This document shows, piece by piece, positions 1 to 7,394 of a stretch of 37,864 nt of DNA (within the stretch, counting starts at the first letter, position 1; the number at the start of each line of letters is the position of its first letter). The notes below the pieces were generated by a model, which did not search any database, was not told the DNA's origin, and was given only the letters and a program-made list of their open reading frames with translations. The stretch lies in assembly GCA_031282405.1 (NCBI GenBank), contig JAITDU010000013.1:1-37864 (forward strand), written 5' to 3'. The translations under genes were made by a program, and so were the position numbers. This DNA comes from Coriobacteriales bacterium (GTDB lineage: Bacteria > Actinomycetota > Coriobacteriia > Coriobacteriales > UBA8131).

Positions 1-8
1 CCCCCCCC
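1..8 (-). repeat. poly-G tract (at least 8 G, truncated by window edge)
   Basis: Homopolymer of C on the plus strand, G in the coding sense of the leftward gene starting at 32. It corresponds in position to the 10-G and 11-G tracts of the other two cassettes. Its full length cannot be known from this window. Confidence 0.75.
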
Positions 9-32
9 ACACGGCGTAATGTGTGACTTCAT
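1..32 (-). CDS. 5' end of a pilin-type gene, cut by window edge inside poly-G
   Basis: Only the first ten codons and two further bases are inside the window. Reading leftward, the start is ATG at 32-30, followed by codons for Lys-Ser-His-Ile-Thr-Pro-Cys and then a run of at least 8 G that reaches base 1. The start and leader closely match the two complete pilin-like genes at 32023-32830 and 34047-35038, where the same Met-Lys-Ser start leads through poly-G into a type IV prepilin. A strong ribosome site (GGAGAGGG) lies just upstream. In this copy the run is preceded by CCGTGT rather than CCATG or CCGTG. The pilin itself lies outside the window, so its identity and ON/OFF state are inferred or unknown. 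Confidence 0.6.
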   Translation of the reverse strand, partial: MKSHITPCGG

Positions 33-96
33 TTCTTCCCTCTCCAATCTTTGTTTTCGTGCTTCCTACAGACGTGTGGTGCTTTTGACAGTGCTT

Positions 97-102
97 ATGG
101 TA
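97..102 (-). promoter_or_regulatory. -10 box of pilin cassette 1 (TACCAT)
   Basis: TACCAT on the minus strand ends 64 nt before the ATG at 32. The equivalent boxes in cassettes 2 (TACAAT) and 3 (TATTAT) sit at the same distance (63-64 nt). All three are followed by a near-identical CTGT(C/T)AAAAG(C/T)AC segment and leader. The -35 region is not conserved to consensus. Confidence 0.5.
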
Positions 103-297
103 CCACAACTTTGTGCTCAAGAAAAAGCAGGTAAGGTGATGTGCAAGGATGTTTCGACTGTTTTTTATTTTGAAGCATTATGTGCGACTGGCACACAGCT
201 GCGCTCCTCCAAGCGACGAAACTCCTCTGGCTTTTGTTGTAACAAGTTAAGCGCCTTGGGGGCGCGGAAGTCAATCAAACGGGTGGTGTTCAATCCT
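103..297. other. intergenic region between pilin cassette 1 and the ATPase
   Basis: No recognisable gene. It holds the upstream part of the leftward pilin promoter and a small GC-rich hairpin (GCGCC-TTGGG-GGCGC, about 251-265). Short open frames here have no recognisable features. Confidence 0.4.
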
Positions 298-386
298 GCA
301 AATGACCGACTGAAACCTCTGCAAATAACCGATTGAAACTCCTGCAAATGACCGACTGAAATGCTTGCAAACAACCGACTCTAGTG
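298..386 (+). repeat. four direct repeats, exact 23-bp period, upstream of the ATPase
   Basis: Units begin with GCAAA at 298, 321, 344 and 367, exactly 23 bp apart; the consensus is TGCAAATGACCGACTGAAA with a few substitutions, and the fourth unit is the most diverged. The array ends at the -35 region of the promoter for the ATPase that starts at 400. It therefore looks like an iterated operator rather than coding DNA. Confidence 0.8.
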
Positions 387-393
387 TTACCAT
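385..393 (+). promoter_or_regulatory. extended -10 box directly before the ATPase start
   Basis: TG-T-TACCAT (385-393) ends 6 nt before the ATG at 400. That places the transcription start at or next to the start codon, so the mRNA is probably leaderless. No Shine-Dalgarno site is visible. The -35 region is occupied by the last 23-bp repeat. Confidence 0.45.
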
Positions 394-399
394 TGAAGC

Positions 400-1650
400 A
401 TGAGGTACCTTGCGAGACATATAGACAAGCTGATTCCAAAGCAGCTGGGAGCAATGGGCGCTCTGCTTATCAGGGGGCCAAAGGGATGTGGTAAGACAGA
501 GACGGCACGCAATTTTGCCAAAAGCGAAATTATAGTCGATGACAGCGTCGCAATCAAAAACGCTATGATCAGCGATCCTCGGGTGCTTCTTGCTGGCGAC
601 ACTCCAAAGCTCATCGACGAATGGCAAAACCAAAAAGAACTGTGGAACACTGTGCGCCACGAGGTCGACAGGCGAAGAGCCAAGGGTCAGTTCATACTGA
701 CAGGCTCGGCGAACCCTCCAGACGATGTAAACCTTCACTCTGGACAAAACAGGTTTGGCATCATCAACATGCGCACGATGACGTGGGCAGAGATGGGGTA
801 CTCGACAGGCGAGGTGACGCTCAAAGACGTCTTGAGCGACAAGAAAGTAGCGTCTGCACTGATTGAACCCGACCTGGCACAACTCGCCAAACGAATGGTC
901 ATAGGCGGCTGGCCGGGTAATATATCTCTTAGCGAGAAATACGCGACAATTGCGAACGACAACGCGTTCGAGCTTTTGTGCGAAGTGGACATCAATCGGG
1001 TGGACGGCGTTCATAGAGACCCGCTCAAAGTGAGGCAACTTGTCCGCTCGCTGGCGCGAAACGTCTCGACAGAAGCAAGCTACAATACAATAAGAAACGA
1101 TGTGTGGGGGGTGCAGCCCGGCCTTTCCACCGATACAGTGAGCAACTACCTTCGGGCTTTGGAGCGTCTGATGGTGGTGGAGAACCTGCCTGCTTGGAGT
1201 ACGCACATTCGTTCCAAGGCCCGCCTGCGATCGACACCAAGGCGCCATTTAGCCGACACCGGACTTGCTTGCTCTGCTTTGGAACTGTCCTCAGACAAGC
1301 TCCTCGCTGACCTAGAATACCTGGGCCTGTTGTTCGAGTCGCTGGTCGTTCATGACCTGAGAATACTTGCGGAGACGATGGGCGCAAAGTTGTACCATTA
1401 TCGAGACTCCAGCGGAATCGAGGTAGACGCGATTATTGAGTTTCGCAATGGGAACTGGGGGGCCTTCGAAATCAAACTGGGCAGTGGCGCAGAGGACTCT
1501 GCCGCAAAGTCCCTACTGTCCTTTGCGGAAAACATCGATGATTCAAGGGTTCCAAAGCCACTCGCGCTTTCCGTCATAACTGGCGACGGCTTTGCCCACC
1601 GCAGAGATGACGGCGTATCAGTGGTGCCGTTCCCAACTTTAACTCGCTAA
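400..1650 (+). CDS. AAA ATPase with C-terminal DUF4143 domain
   Basis: A 416-residue protein of the AAA_14/DUF4143 family, which pairs a P-loop ATPase with a C-terminal domain related to restriction-endonuclease folds; the cellular role is not established. Walker A is GPKGCGKT (residues 26-33), Walker B is the LIDEW segment near residue 72, and LTGS follows as a sensor-like motif. Near residues 335-360 the pattern EVDAII...AFEIK matches the D...ExK nuclease-like core of this family. The ATG at 400 fits a -10 box six bases upstream. The gene is transcribed away from pilin cassette 1 and ends convergent with the MFS gene. A related but clearly different ATPase lies at 30768-32003, also beside a pilin cassette. 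The family assignment is firm; the function is unknown. Confidence 0.88.
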   Translation: MRYLARHIDKLIPKQLGAMGALLIRGPKGCGKTETARNFAKSEIIVDDSVAIKNAMISDPRVLLAGDTPKLIDEWQNQKELWNTVRHEVDRRRAKGQFILTGSANPPDDVNLHSGQNRFGIINMRTMTWAEMGYSTGEVTLKDVLSDKKVASALIEPDLAQLAKRMVIGGWPGNISLSEKYATIANDNAFELLCEVDINRVDGVHRDPLKVRQLVRSLARNVSTEASYNTIRNDVWGVQPGLSTDTVSNYLRALERLMVVENLPAWSTHIRSKARLRSTPRRHLADTGLACSALELSSDKLLADLEYLGLLFESLVVHDLRILAETMGAKLYHYRDSSGIEVDAIIEFRNGNWGAFEIKLGSGAEDSAAKSLLSFAENIDDSRVPKPLALSVITGDGFAHRRDDGVSVVPFPTLTR

Positions 1651-1651
1651 A

Positions 1652-1723
1652 CCCCTGTGGACAATGTGTAGACAGGCCATGTGTTGACATGTCGACAGGG
1701 GCTAACAGTGTTCTCTGTCTACA
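1652..1723. terminator. nested inverted repeats between convergent genes
   Basis: CCCCTGT (1652-1658) pairs with ACAGGGG (1695-1701), and TGTAGACAG (1667-1675) pairs perfectly with CTGTCTACA (1715-1723). The two helices interlock and could form alternative hairpins. The position between the ends of the rightward ATPase and leftward MFS gene suggests a bidirectional terminator. There is no clear T-run, so a protein-binding role is also possible. Confidence 0.4.
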
Positions 1724-1754
1724 TCCAATGACAGGGCTTGTGATAGCACATTGT

Positions 1755-2921
1755 CTATCGTTTTCTTGCCACAAAGATCAGGAACAAGGTAGCCACAATC
1801 ATCAGGCCGGCCATGGCCAGGAAGGCTTGATTGTAATTAAGGGAGAGGAGCAAAAAGCCAAACACCGTCGGGCCACATGCCGAACCGCCGTCGAGAAAGA
1901 GGAAGAAAGTGTTATTTGCCAGGCCAAGGCGCTCCCTGGGAGTCTGTTTGGCCACCTGAGCAAAAGCGGCGGTCTGCAAAGCGCCGATGCCGATCGAGGC
2001 CAGGCCAGCGCTGACGAGCAGACCAACGATACCATGCGTAAAAGCGAGCAGTGCAAAAGCCAAAGTAAGGATAATGCTGGCCGGAACTGCCACGAAGGAC
2101 ATCCCCTTCTTGTCAAAAAGCGAGCCCACCAGCGGACGTGTGGCGATCATGCAGATCGAGTAAGCGACAAAGAACACCGTGGCGACTTCTGGCACGCCAA
2201 GCCACTCGCAGAACTTCTGGCAAAATGATATCAGCGAGCCGACCGCGAACCAGCATAGGCTGATCATCACACCGAGCCTTACCGACTTTCCATCAAAGAA
2301 GCTGCGCAGCGAGAAGCCGCGCGCACTTACTGCGGCTTTTCCACCTTTATCATGCGGTTCCAGTCTAAGGGCAAAGATGATGATTCCAGCAATGACAAAC
2401 AGGACGAGGCAGGCGTAGAAGGTAAGGTAGTGGTTGCCGGATGCGGCGAAGGTCAGACCGAGCATCGGCCCGATCCCGGCTGCAATTGGCGGCCCGAGCG
2501 AGTGATAGGCCATGCCGCGGCCAATAACATCTCTATCCAGCATTTGACCAACGATGGTGGGCGCTGCTGTGGTCAGTATCCCAAAGCCAAGGCCATGGAT
2601 GAACCTGACCACGCATAACAGGTTAGCGTCGGGGACGAAGACGTAGGCAGCACAGGCGGCAAAGTCCAAGGCCAGGCCGGTCAGAAGGGCAAACCTGTTT
2701 CCCATGAGCATCAAGAGCTTGCCGGCAAAAAAGCGGCTTGCCAGGGCACCGACGATGAACATGCCAAAGACGATGCCGCCCACGGCGCTATCGGCGTCGA
2801 AGGTGTCCATCGTAAAGCCCACAATCATCGCGCCGACCATCCAATAATTGAGCGCGTTTATCAGATTGACGACGGAGATGCCGACGAAGCGGGCAGTAAA
2901 GATCTTTGGGGATCTGCGCAC
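1755..2921 (-). CDS. MFS transporter
   Basis: A 388-residue integral membrane protein with about 12 hydrophobic helices, the usual length and topology of the major facilitator superfamily. Supporting details are the small-residue-rich helices, the segment VRFIHGLGFG, which resembles the MFS helix-4 motif, and a central basic/polar loop (about residues 190-215) separating the two six-helix halves. The substrate cannot be read from sequence; drug or metabolite export is the usual role of such short MFS proteins. The start is GTG at 2921, chosen because a good promoter (TAGACA-17-TATAAT) ends 8 nt upstream, implying a leaderless transcript. It is followed by no further gene in the same direction before the convergent ATPase. 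Confidence 0.85.
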   Translation of the reverse strand: MRRSPKIFTARFVGISVVNLINALNYWMVGAMIVGFTMDTFDADSAVGGIVFGMFIVGALASRFFAGKLLMLMGNRFALLTGLALDFAACAAYVFVPDANLLCVVRFIHGLGFGILTTAAPTIVGQMLDRDVIGRGMAYHSLGPPIAAGIGPMLGLTFAASGNHYLTFYACLVLFVIAGIIIFALRLEPHDKGGKAAVSARGFSLRSFFDGKSVRLGVMISLCWFAVGSLISFCQKFCEWLGVPEVATVFFVAYSICMIATRPLVGSLFDKKGMSFVAVPASIILTLAFALLAFTHGIVGLLVSAGLASIGIGALQTAAFAQVAKQTPRERLGLANNTFFLFLDGGSACGPTVFGFLLLSLNYNQAFLAMAGLMIVATLFLIFVARKR

Positions 2922-2929
2922 GATGTAGA

Positions 2930-2958
2930 ATTATAGTCGCAGTGTTGCGGATTGTCTA
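2930..2958 (-). promoter_or_regulatory. promoter of the MFS gene (leaderless type)
   Basis: Minus strand: -35 TAGACA (2958-2953), 17-bp spacer, -10 TATAAT (2935-2930). The GTG start is at 2921, leaving room for essentially no 5' leader. This is one of the clearest sigma-70-type promoters in the window. Confidence 0.65.
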
Positions 2959-3048
2959 TTGTACTTGGAAAAGTTTGCTCTGAACGTAGACACTAGGATT
3001 GCAGCGCTGGCTGATCTCACAAAGCTTATGGCTTCGCACATTAGCATA

Positions 3049-4656
3049 TTAGCTCGCAGCATCTGCAACCGCCGGCTTGCCCGGGCCACTTTCATGTTGA
3101 GCGGCTATACGACGGTTCAGGCGTCGCCACTCAAGCATGATCATGCCACCGGAGGTGATGATCGAGAACAAGTCAGCGATAGGATAGGCATAATACAGCG
3201 ATTCAAGCGGCGTGATAGCTGCGGTGATGTTGGCAATCACCAGCGGCAAAAAGTACAAGAGCGGTATCAGGTACAGCAGCTGACGAGTGAGCGAGACAAA
3301 CATCGATTTGAGTGGTTGGCCCGTGGATTGGAAATAGCCGGATACCAACACCTGCAAGCCGATGAGCGGCATAAAGAACATCTGCACCTGGGTTGCTTTG
3401 ATCGTAAAATCATAGAGTTCGGCCTCTACGCCAAAGGCGGCGACAATCGGCTGTGGGAACAGATGCACCAAAAGCCAGAAAAAGACACCGAAGGCGACCA
3501 TCCAGATCAAAGTAATGACAAAGGTCCGTTTAACCCGGGCAAAAAGTTGGGCGCCATAGTTGTAACCAAATATCGGCTGCACCGCAATCGAAGTACCTAA
3601 TATGGGGAAAAACGAAAACATCGCGATGCGCTGCACAACGCCGATGGCCGCAAGCGCGCCAGAAGAGCCAATGGGCTCGGTCGCACCGTAGATCACCAAT
3701 TGGTTGTTGAGGATCAGATTGATGATGACAAAGGCCAGTTGCAGGAAAAACGGTGCCGAACCCAAGGCACAGATGTTGACCATCAGGCGTGGGTTGACTT
3801 TGAAAAAACGGCGGCGCAATTTGAACGGTGCTTTTTTTGAGGCCGTAAAATAATAGAATATCGTGGCGGCGCTTACCCCTTGACCAATAATTGTAGCCCA
3901 GGCCGAGCCGGCAATACCAAACTCCAGAACCATGACAAACAGATAGTTGAGCACCGTACACACCAAAACGCCAATGACCATCGTATACAAAGCGCGGTTG
4001 GGGTCCCCGGCGGTACGCATGAAATTATTAAAGCCCATGCCAAAGAACTGCAGGATGAATCCCCATGAAATGATGCTGACAAAGACGTGAGCAGAGCCGT
4101 GAACCTCCTCGGTTGAGCCCGACAGGTGCAAGACCGGATCCATGAACAATTGAATGGCTATAGTCGAGAGCGCCGCCAGAGCCAGAGCCAGGATGAACGT
4201 ATTGCCCATCACCCGCTCGGCAGCCTCGCGCTTACCCTCACCCAGCTTGATAGCAGCCAGAGCGTTACCACCGGCACCCACGAGTATCGACACAGCCATG
4301 GACATGATCATCACAGGTGTGGCGACTGTGGCGGTAGCCAAGCCGACCTCGCCCAACTTGAGCCCCAGGAATACCGAGTCGATGATGTTATAGAAGCCAT
4401 TGACCAACATGCCGATAATCGAGGGAATGGCAAACTCTAGGATCAGTCGACCCAGCTTGTCGGTACCCATACGATCGACCTGATCGTGCTTCTTGGCATA
4501 TTGGATGCCGTGTTTGGATACCGGTTCATCTGGAGTATAATCCTCGTCCTCACGCAAATCCACCTGAAGCTCCGGGTCGACCTCGCAGTGCGCGTCGCTG
4601 AGCAGCGGTGGGGTGTGTGCTTCTGTGGGCAGGGGCTTATCCGACTGGGTTGGCAT
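3049..4656 (-). CDS. MATE family efflux transporter
   Basis: A 535-residue protein of the multidrug and toxin extrusion family (Na+ or H+ coupled export across the cytoplasmic membrane). About 12 membrane helices follow the family start pattern MGTDKLGRLILEFAIPS; conserved features include NGFYNIIDSVFLG and the pair of homologous six-helix halves. An acidic, proline-rich extension of about 63 residues precedes this canonical beginning, which is unusual. The ATG at 4656 lies 15 bp after the biotin ligase stop codon, with AGAGGA upstream, so it is probably the last gene of an HPt-birA-MATE operon. The substrate is unknown. Confidence 0.9.
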   Translation of the reverse strand: MPTQSDKPLPTEAHTPPLLSDAHCEVDPELQVDLREDEDYTPDEPVSKHGIQYAKKHDQVDRMGTDKLGRLILEFAIPSIIGMLVNGFYNIIDSVFLGLKLGEVGLATATVATPVMIMSMAVSILVGAGGNALAAIKLGEGKREAAERVMGNTFILALALAALSTIAIQLFMDPVLHLSGSTEEVHGSAHVFVSIISWGFILQFFGMGFNNFMRTAGDPNRALYTMVIGVLVCTVLNYLFVMVLEFGIAGSAWATIIGQGVSAATIFYYFTASKKAPFKLRRRFFKVNPRLMVNICALGSAPFFLQLAFVIINLILNNQLVIYGATEPIGSSGALAAIGVVQRIAMFSFFPILGTSIAVQPIFGYNYGAQLFARVKRTFVITLIWMVAFGVFFWLLVHLFPQPIVAAFGVEAELYDFTIKATQVQMFFMPLIGLQVLVSGYFQSTGQPLKSMFVSLTRQLLYLIPLLYFLPLVIANITAAITPLESLYYAYPIADLFSIITSGGMIMLEWRRLNRRIAAQHESGPGKPAVADAAS

Positions 4657-4670
4657 CGTCGTTCATTCCT

Positions 4671-5615
4671 CTATTCTCGTAAACCTTGATTGTAACGCAA
4701 AGTTACCTCTCCGCTGCTTATCGGCACAACCCTGCCGTCTGCGTCGCGCAGTAACAGCCGTGCGTGTTCGTCCACGCCCATAACCACACCGTTTGCCTGT
4801 AACCTGCCGCTTATGTCACTTACCTTGACCGAACGGGCAACAAGGTCAAGGTGGGCGTTATACTCATCTCGAAACGACGCGAAGCGGTAGTTGTGCCGCT
4901 CCCATTTATACCAATATACTAATATATTAGTAATAACTACACCTGCCAGTTGTTCCAAATTAATTGGACGGCTACAAAAGTTGGCGAGAAAAGCAGGGTT
5001 ATACGTCTGGTCATCTGTGTCTGCGGGCCGCCTGTCAAACGGCTCAACGTTAACGCCTACTCCGCAGATAACCAGTGCCTTATCGTCAACAACAAAGCAC
5101 TCTATGAGGATGCCGGCCAGCTTTCCCTTCTCGCAAACCACGTCATTGGGCCACTTGATGCGCAGCTGTTCCTCAGGAGCTCTGCCGGTAGACACAGACT
5201 TACCAGGGTGCCCAACCGCAAGGTCGCTTTCGACCCAGCGTGCAAGAGCGTCCCTCACGGCTAATGCCACAAGTGGGCTGGCTTGTGCCAGCGGGCTGGC
5301 CTGAGCCTGTGTGTTTGCGTCCGGCGGCATGCTCAGAGCAAGCGAAAGGTACAGACTGCCTCTGGGCGAAGACCAGTGCCGACCCAAGCGGCCTTGTCCC
5401 GCTGTTTGTACAGATGCCATCACCGCTAACGGTAAATCGGGCTGAATCACCCGCTGGTCGATATTACGCACGGAGCAGGAGTCAAGATCTTGGCTCAGGC
5501 GGCGACGCAATTCCGTATTTGTGGAATCGACTTCGTCGAGTACGATCAGATTATAGATACCACCCGTTGAAGCGCCACGAACATCCGCTGGTTCAAACCT
5601 AGACGACAAACTCAC
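4671..5615 (-). CDS. birA: biotin--[acetyl-CoA-carboxylase] ligase
   Basis: A 314-residue biotin protein ligase, which activates biotin with ATP and attaches it to biotin carboxyl carrier domains. The catalytic signature GRLGRHWSSPRGSLY (biotinyl-AMP loop) and LRIKWPNDV...KLAGILIE are both present, and a C-terminal BirA-C-like domain ends in a beta-rich segment. No N-terminal DNA-binding winged helix is seen, so it should be a ligase only and not a repressor. The GTG start at 5615 overlaps the stop codon of the HPt gene by one base (TAGTG), indicating translational coupling. A short duplicated ASPLAQASPL segment sits near residue 107. Confidence 0.9.
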   Translation of the reverse strand: MSLSSRFEPADVRGASTGGIYNLIVLDEVDSTNTELRRRLSQDLDSCSVRNIDQRVIQPDLPLAVMASVQTAGQGRLGRHWSSPRGSLYLSLALSMPPDANTQAQASPLAQASPLVALAVRDALARWVESDLAVGHPGKSVSTGRAPEEQLRIKWPNDVVCEKGKLAGILIECFVVDDKALVICGVGVNVEPFDRRPADTDDQTYNPAFLANFCSRPINLEQLAGVVITNILVYWYKWERHNYRFASFRDEYNAHLDLVARSVKVSDISGRLQANGVVMGVDEHARLLLRDADGRVVPISSGEVTLRYNQGLRE

Positions 5616-5971
5616 TAGGTCGCAGGTTCCAGAAAGTCCGCCAATCTTTCCAACAAGGCGTTAGTCTCATCGATGAGGTGCTGGTTGTTGGCTACGATGA
5701 AGTCGGTGTTGCCGTCCTTGCCGGCCAATTCCAACTCTTTGGCCAAATCGCCGATATGATTGGCCTGGATACCATAACTGGCACCTTTCAGGCCGTGGAC
5801 CGTGGTTATATAATCCTGCAGCCCTGCCTCGGAAAACGCGGCCAACGCGTTTAGCAGATCCGGAGCGCTACGCAAATAGGTAGCCAGGATGCGATTGTAT
5901 ATCTTCTCCATCTGGTACTGGGCCAGACCGGCCTCGTAATTAATGCCCTCAATGGGCGTCTGAGCTGTCAT
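5615..5971 (-). CDS. stand-alone HPt phosphotransfer domain protein
   Basis: A 118-residue, mostly helical protein consisting of one histidine phosphotransfer domain. The motif TTVHGLKGAS places the phospho-acceptor histidine at residue 59, in the usual H-x-L-K-G-x-S context. Such proteins relay phosphate between hybrid kinases and response regulators. ATG 5971 is preferred over the GTG three codons upstream because GGTGG lies 7 nt before it. Its stop overlaps the birA start. No partner hybrid kinase is in the window; the kinase at 10193-11422 is of the orthodox type, so its phosphorelay partner must be elsewhere. Confidence 0.8.
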   Translation of the reverse strand: MTAQTPIEGINYEAGLAQYQMEKIYNRILATYLRSAPDLLNALAAFSEAGLQDYITTVHGLKGASYGIQANHIGDLAKELELAGKDGNTDFIVANNQHLIDETNALLERLADFLEPAT

Positions 5972-6209
5972 GCTTACCACCTGAATTCTTGAGTTATGCG
6001 GTCACCCTGCTTGCTGCCACAAGAGCGCTCTTCTGAAGAAAAGCGCAACTGGTTTGGCAAAGCAGAAGTGATAACTTTTTTTGCTGTGGCGCTATTTTAC
6101 CGTAAGGCTGGACTGTTGTTGAGGGAAATCGGGTGTTTGGCAGCGACGACAGAGTGGTGGCGTTGTAACAGCAGACCGGATCACCATGAAACGGCGGCGG
6201 AGTAACAGC

Positions 6210-6238
6210 TGGACAACGCCGGCCATCTGACATACAAT
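6210..6238 (+). promoter_or_regulatory. promoter of tRNA-Gln
   Basis: TGGACA (6210-6215), 17-bp spacer, TACAAT (6233-6238), placed 14 bp before the tRNA's first base. Confidence 0.6.
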
Positions 6239-6252
6239 CCTTGAACCTAAGC

Positions 6253-6326
6253 TGGGGCATCGTCTAATGGTAGGACAGCGGTTTTTGGTGCCACTAGTGG
6301 GGGTTCGACTCCCTCTGCCCCAGCCA
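6253..6326 (+). tRNA. tRNA-Gln (anticodon TTG)
   Basis: Cloverleaf read by eye: acceptor TGGGGCA paired with TGCCCCA, D-arm GTC...GAC, anticodon loop TTTTGGT with TTG at its centre, T-arm GGGGG-TTCGACT-CCCTC and encoded CCA. The anticodon stem contains one C-A mismatch and a T-G pair. Its last 25 bases are repeated 201 bp downstream. Confidence 0.9.
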
Positions 6327-6327
6327 A
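6303..6327 (+). repeat. left copy of duplicated tRNA-Gln 3' end (att-like)
   Basis: The 25 bases from GTTCGACT to CCAGCCAA are identical to 6504-6528. Duplications of a tRNA 3' end are the usual footprint of integrase-mediated insertion. Confidence 0.8.
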
Positions 6328-6408
6328 GAAGCTATGGCATGGCTTGACAATGTGACGGGTTCGATTCTTTGCTGACTTATAATGTTGGGGAGGCGAACCC
6401 CGAGAGGG

Positions 6409-6453
6409 ATTTTCGCGTCAAGAAACGCGCCGGTGGCGCGTTTTAGCGAAAAT
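6409..6453. repeat. two-storey perfect hairpin between the tRNA repeats
   Basis: An outer stem ATTTTCGC (6409-6416) pairs with GCGAAAAT (6446-6453), and an inner stem AAACGCGCC (6423-6431) pairs with GGCGCGTTT (6435-6443) across a GGT loop. No T-tract follows, so it is not a typical terminator. It lies inside the 201-bp interval bounded by the tRNA direct repeats. Confidence 0.7.
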
Positions 6454-6503
6454 GGCCGAGCGCCTGCGCGAAGGCCCACAAGCGCAAGCGCAGCGAAGCG
6501 GTT

Positions 6504-6528
6504 GTTCGACTCCCTCTGCCCCAGCCAA
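6504..6528 (+). repeat. right copy of duplicated tRNA-Gln 3' end (att-like)
   Basis: Exact 25-bp copy of 6303-6327. No 5' tRNA half precedes it. The interval between copies holds no integrase, so any element is now reduced to a remnant. Confidence 0.8.
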
Positions 6529-6595
6529 AACATCCTTGCACTATGTCCTTGTGCAGAGATTAGCAGTTGAGCAAAGCGAACCGGAGAGGCACACT

Positions 6596-7063
6596 ATTAA
6601 AACCGTTTTCTTCGATATGGATGATGTGCTGGTCGACTACAGCGGCGGCTATAAACTGGTTGCTCGCGAGGAGCTTGATGCGGCCAAGGGTAAGCTCAAA
6701 GATATTCCCGGCATTTTTGCCCGACTCAACCCCCTGCCCGGTGCCCTTACGGCCGTCGAGACGCTCTCCAAACACTACGAATGCCACGTCTTGTCCACCG
6801 CTCCCTGGGAAAACCCCACTTCTTGGACCGACAAGGTCAATTGGATATTCCGTTACTTTGGTTCGGACACGCAAAGTCCTTTTTACAAGCGCATCAACCT
6901 CACTCACGATAAGGGGATGTTCTCGGGCGACTATCTGATAGACGACCGTAGCAAGCACGGCGTATTGCTCTTCAGCGGAGAGTGGATAGAATTCGGCAGC
7001 GCGCGCTTTCCCGACTGGGATGCCGTATTGGCCTATTTACTCGACCCCACCAAGCTCGTATAA
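6596..7063 (+). CDS. HAD-family 5'(3')-deoxyribonucleotidase-like protein, apparent ATT start
   Basis: About 155 residues. The N-terminal motif KTVFFDMDDVLVDY is the HAD nucleophile motif (DxDxV/T), and LIDDRSKHG near the C-terminus is the metal-binding acidic motif. Spacing and WENPTSW match the 5' nucleotidase, deoxy (Pyr)/NT5C type family, which dephosphorylates (deoxy)nucleoside monophosphates. The start is a problem. There is no ATG/GTG/TTG at the expected place, but an excellent GGAGAGG (6583-6589) lies 6 nt before ATT 6596, giving Met-Lys-Thr-Val-Phe if ATT initiates. The nearest conventional in-frame alternative is GTG 6551. The first downstream ATG (6617) would remove the catalytic motif. 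The gene starts 68 bp beyond the att-like repeat. Confidence 0.75.
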   Translation: MKTVFFDMDDVLVDYSGGYKLVAREELDAAKGKLKDIPGIFARLNPLPGALTAVETLSKHYECHVLSTAPWENPTSWTDKVNWIFRYFGSDTQSPFYKRINLTHDKGMFSGDYLIDDRSKHGVLLFSGEWIEFGSARFPDWDAVLAYLLDPTKLV

Positions 7064-7394
7064 CGAGACGAAATCTGTCGGGATGCATCTCCGACACGTC
7101 GCCTGCTTAATCCTGCCAAGCTCATAGAGCAGGATAACGGACAAATGAGTTCGTGTTTTTTGTCCGTGATTGGGCTTCTTCGAATTGTCCCTCCCCTCAC
7201 TGCGCACTAAAACATGGTAAACTTATAGGTAAAGTATAATTACTGAGCATTCTTGAAGCACTTTATGCGTGTTCTTGAAGCGCTCCCTGATCGTCACCGA
7301 GCGACTGTATCGCACCTGCATGTACCACAAAGCGCCTTCCGATCACTCCAGGGCCTCCGCAGTCGCACTACAGCGATAACCCAAAGGAGTCATC
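7064..7394 (+). promoter_or_regulatory. intergenic region with hairpins, -10 box and direct repeat
   Basis: No gene seen. A perfect 9-bp hairpin ACGGACAAA/TTTGTCCGT (7137-7145 and 7159-7167) and a 7-bp one ATCCTGC/GCAGGAT lie just upstream of it; these may end transcription of the nucleotidase gene. TATAAT at 7235-7240 is a likely -10, giving a leader of roughly 145 nt for the amidotransferase gene. Within that leader TTCTTGAAGC occurs twice, 22 bp apart (7250 and 7272). No known riboswitch motif was recognised. Confidence 0.4.

Noticed and set aside
298-386. CRISPR array
   Set aside because: The repeats are contiguous with a 23-bp period and no unique spacers.
271-1248. Long antisense open frame over the ATPase
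   Set aside because: It is antisense to a clearly coding gene with intact Walker motifs, and its own translation resembles no family.
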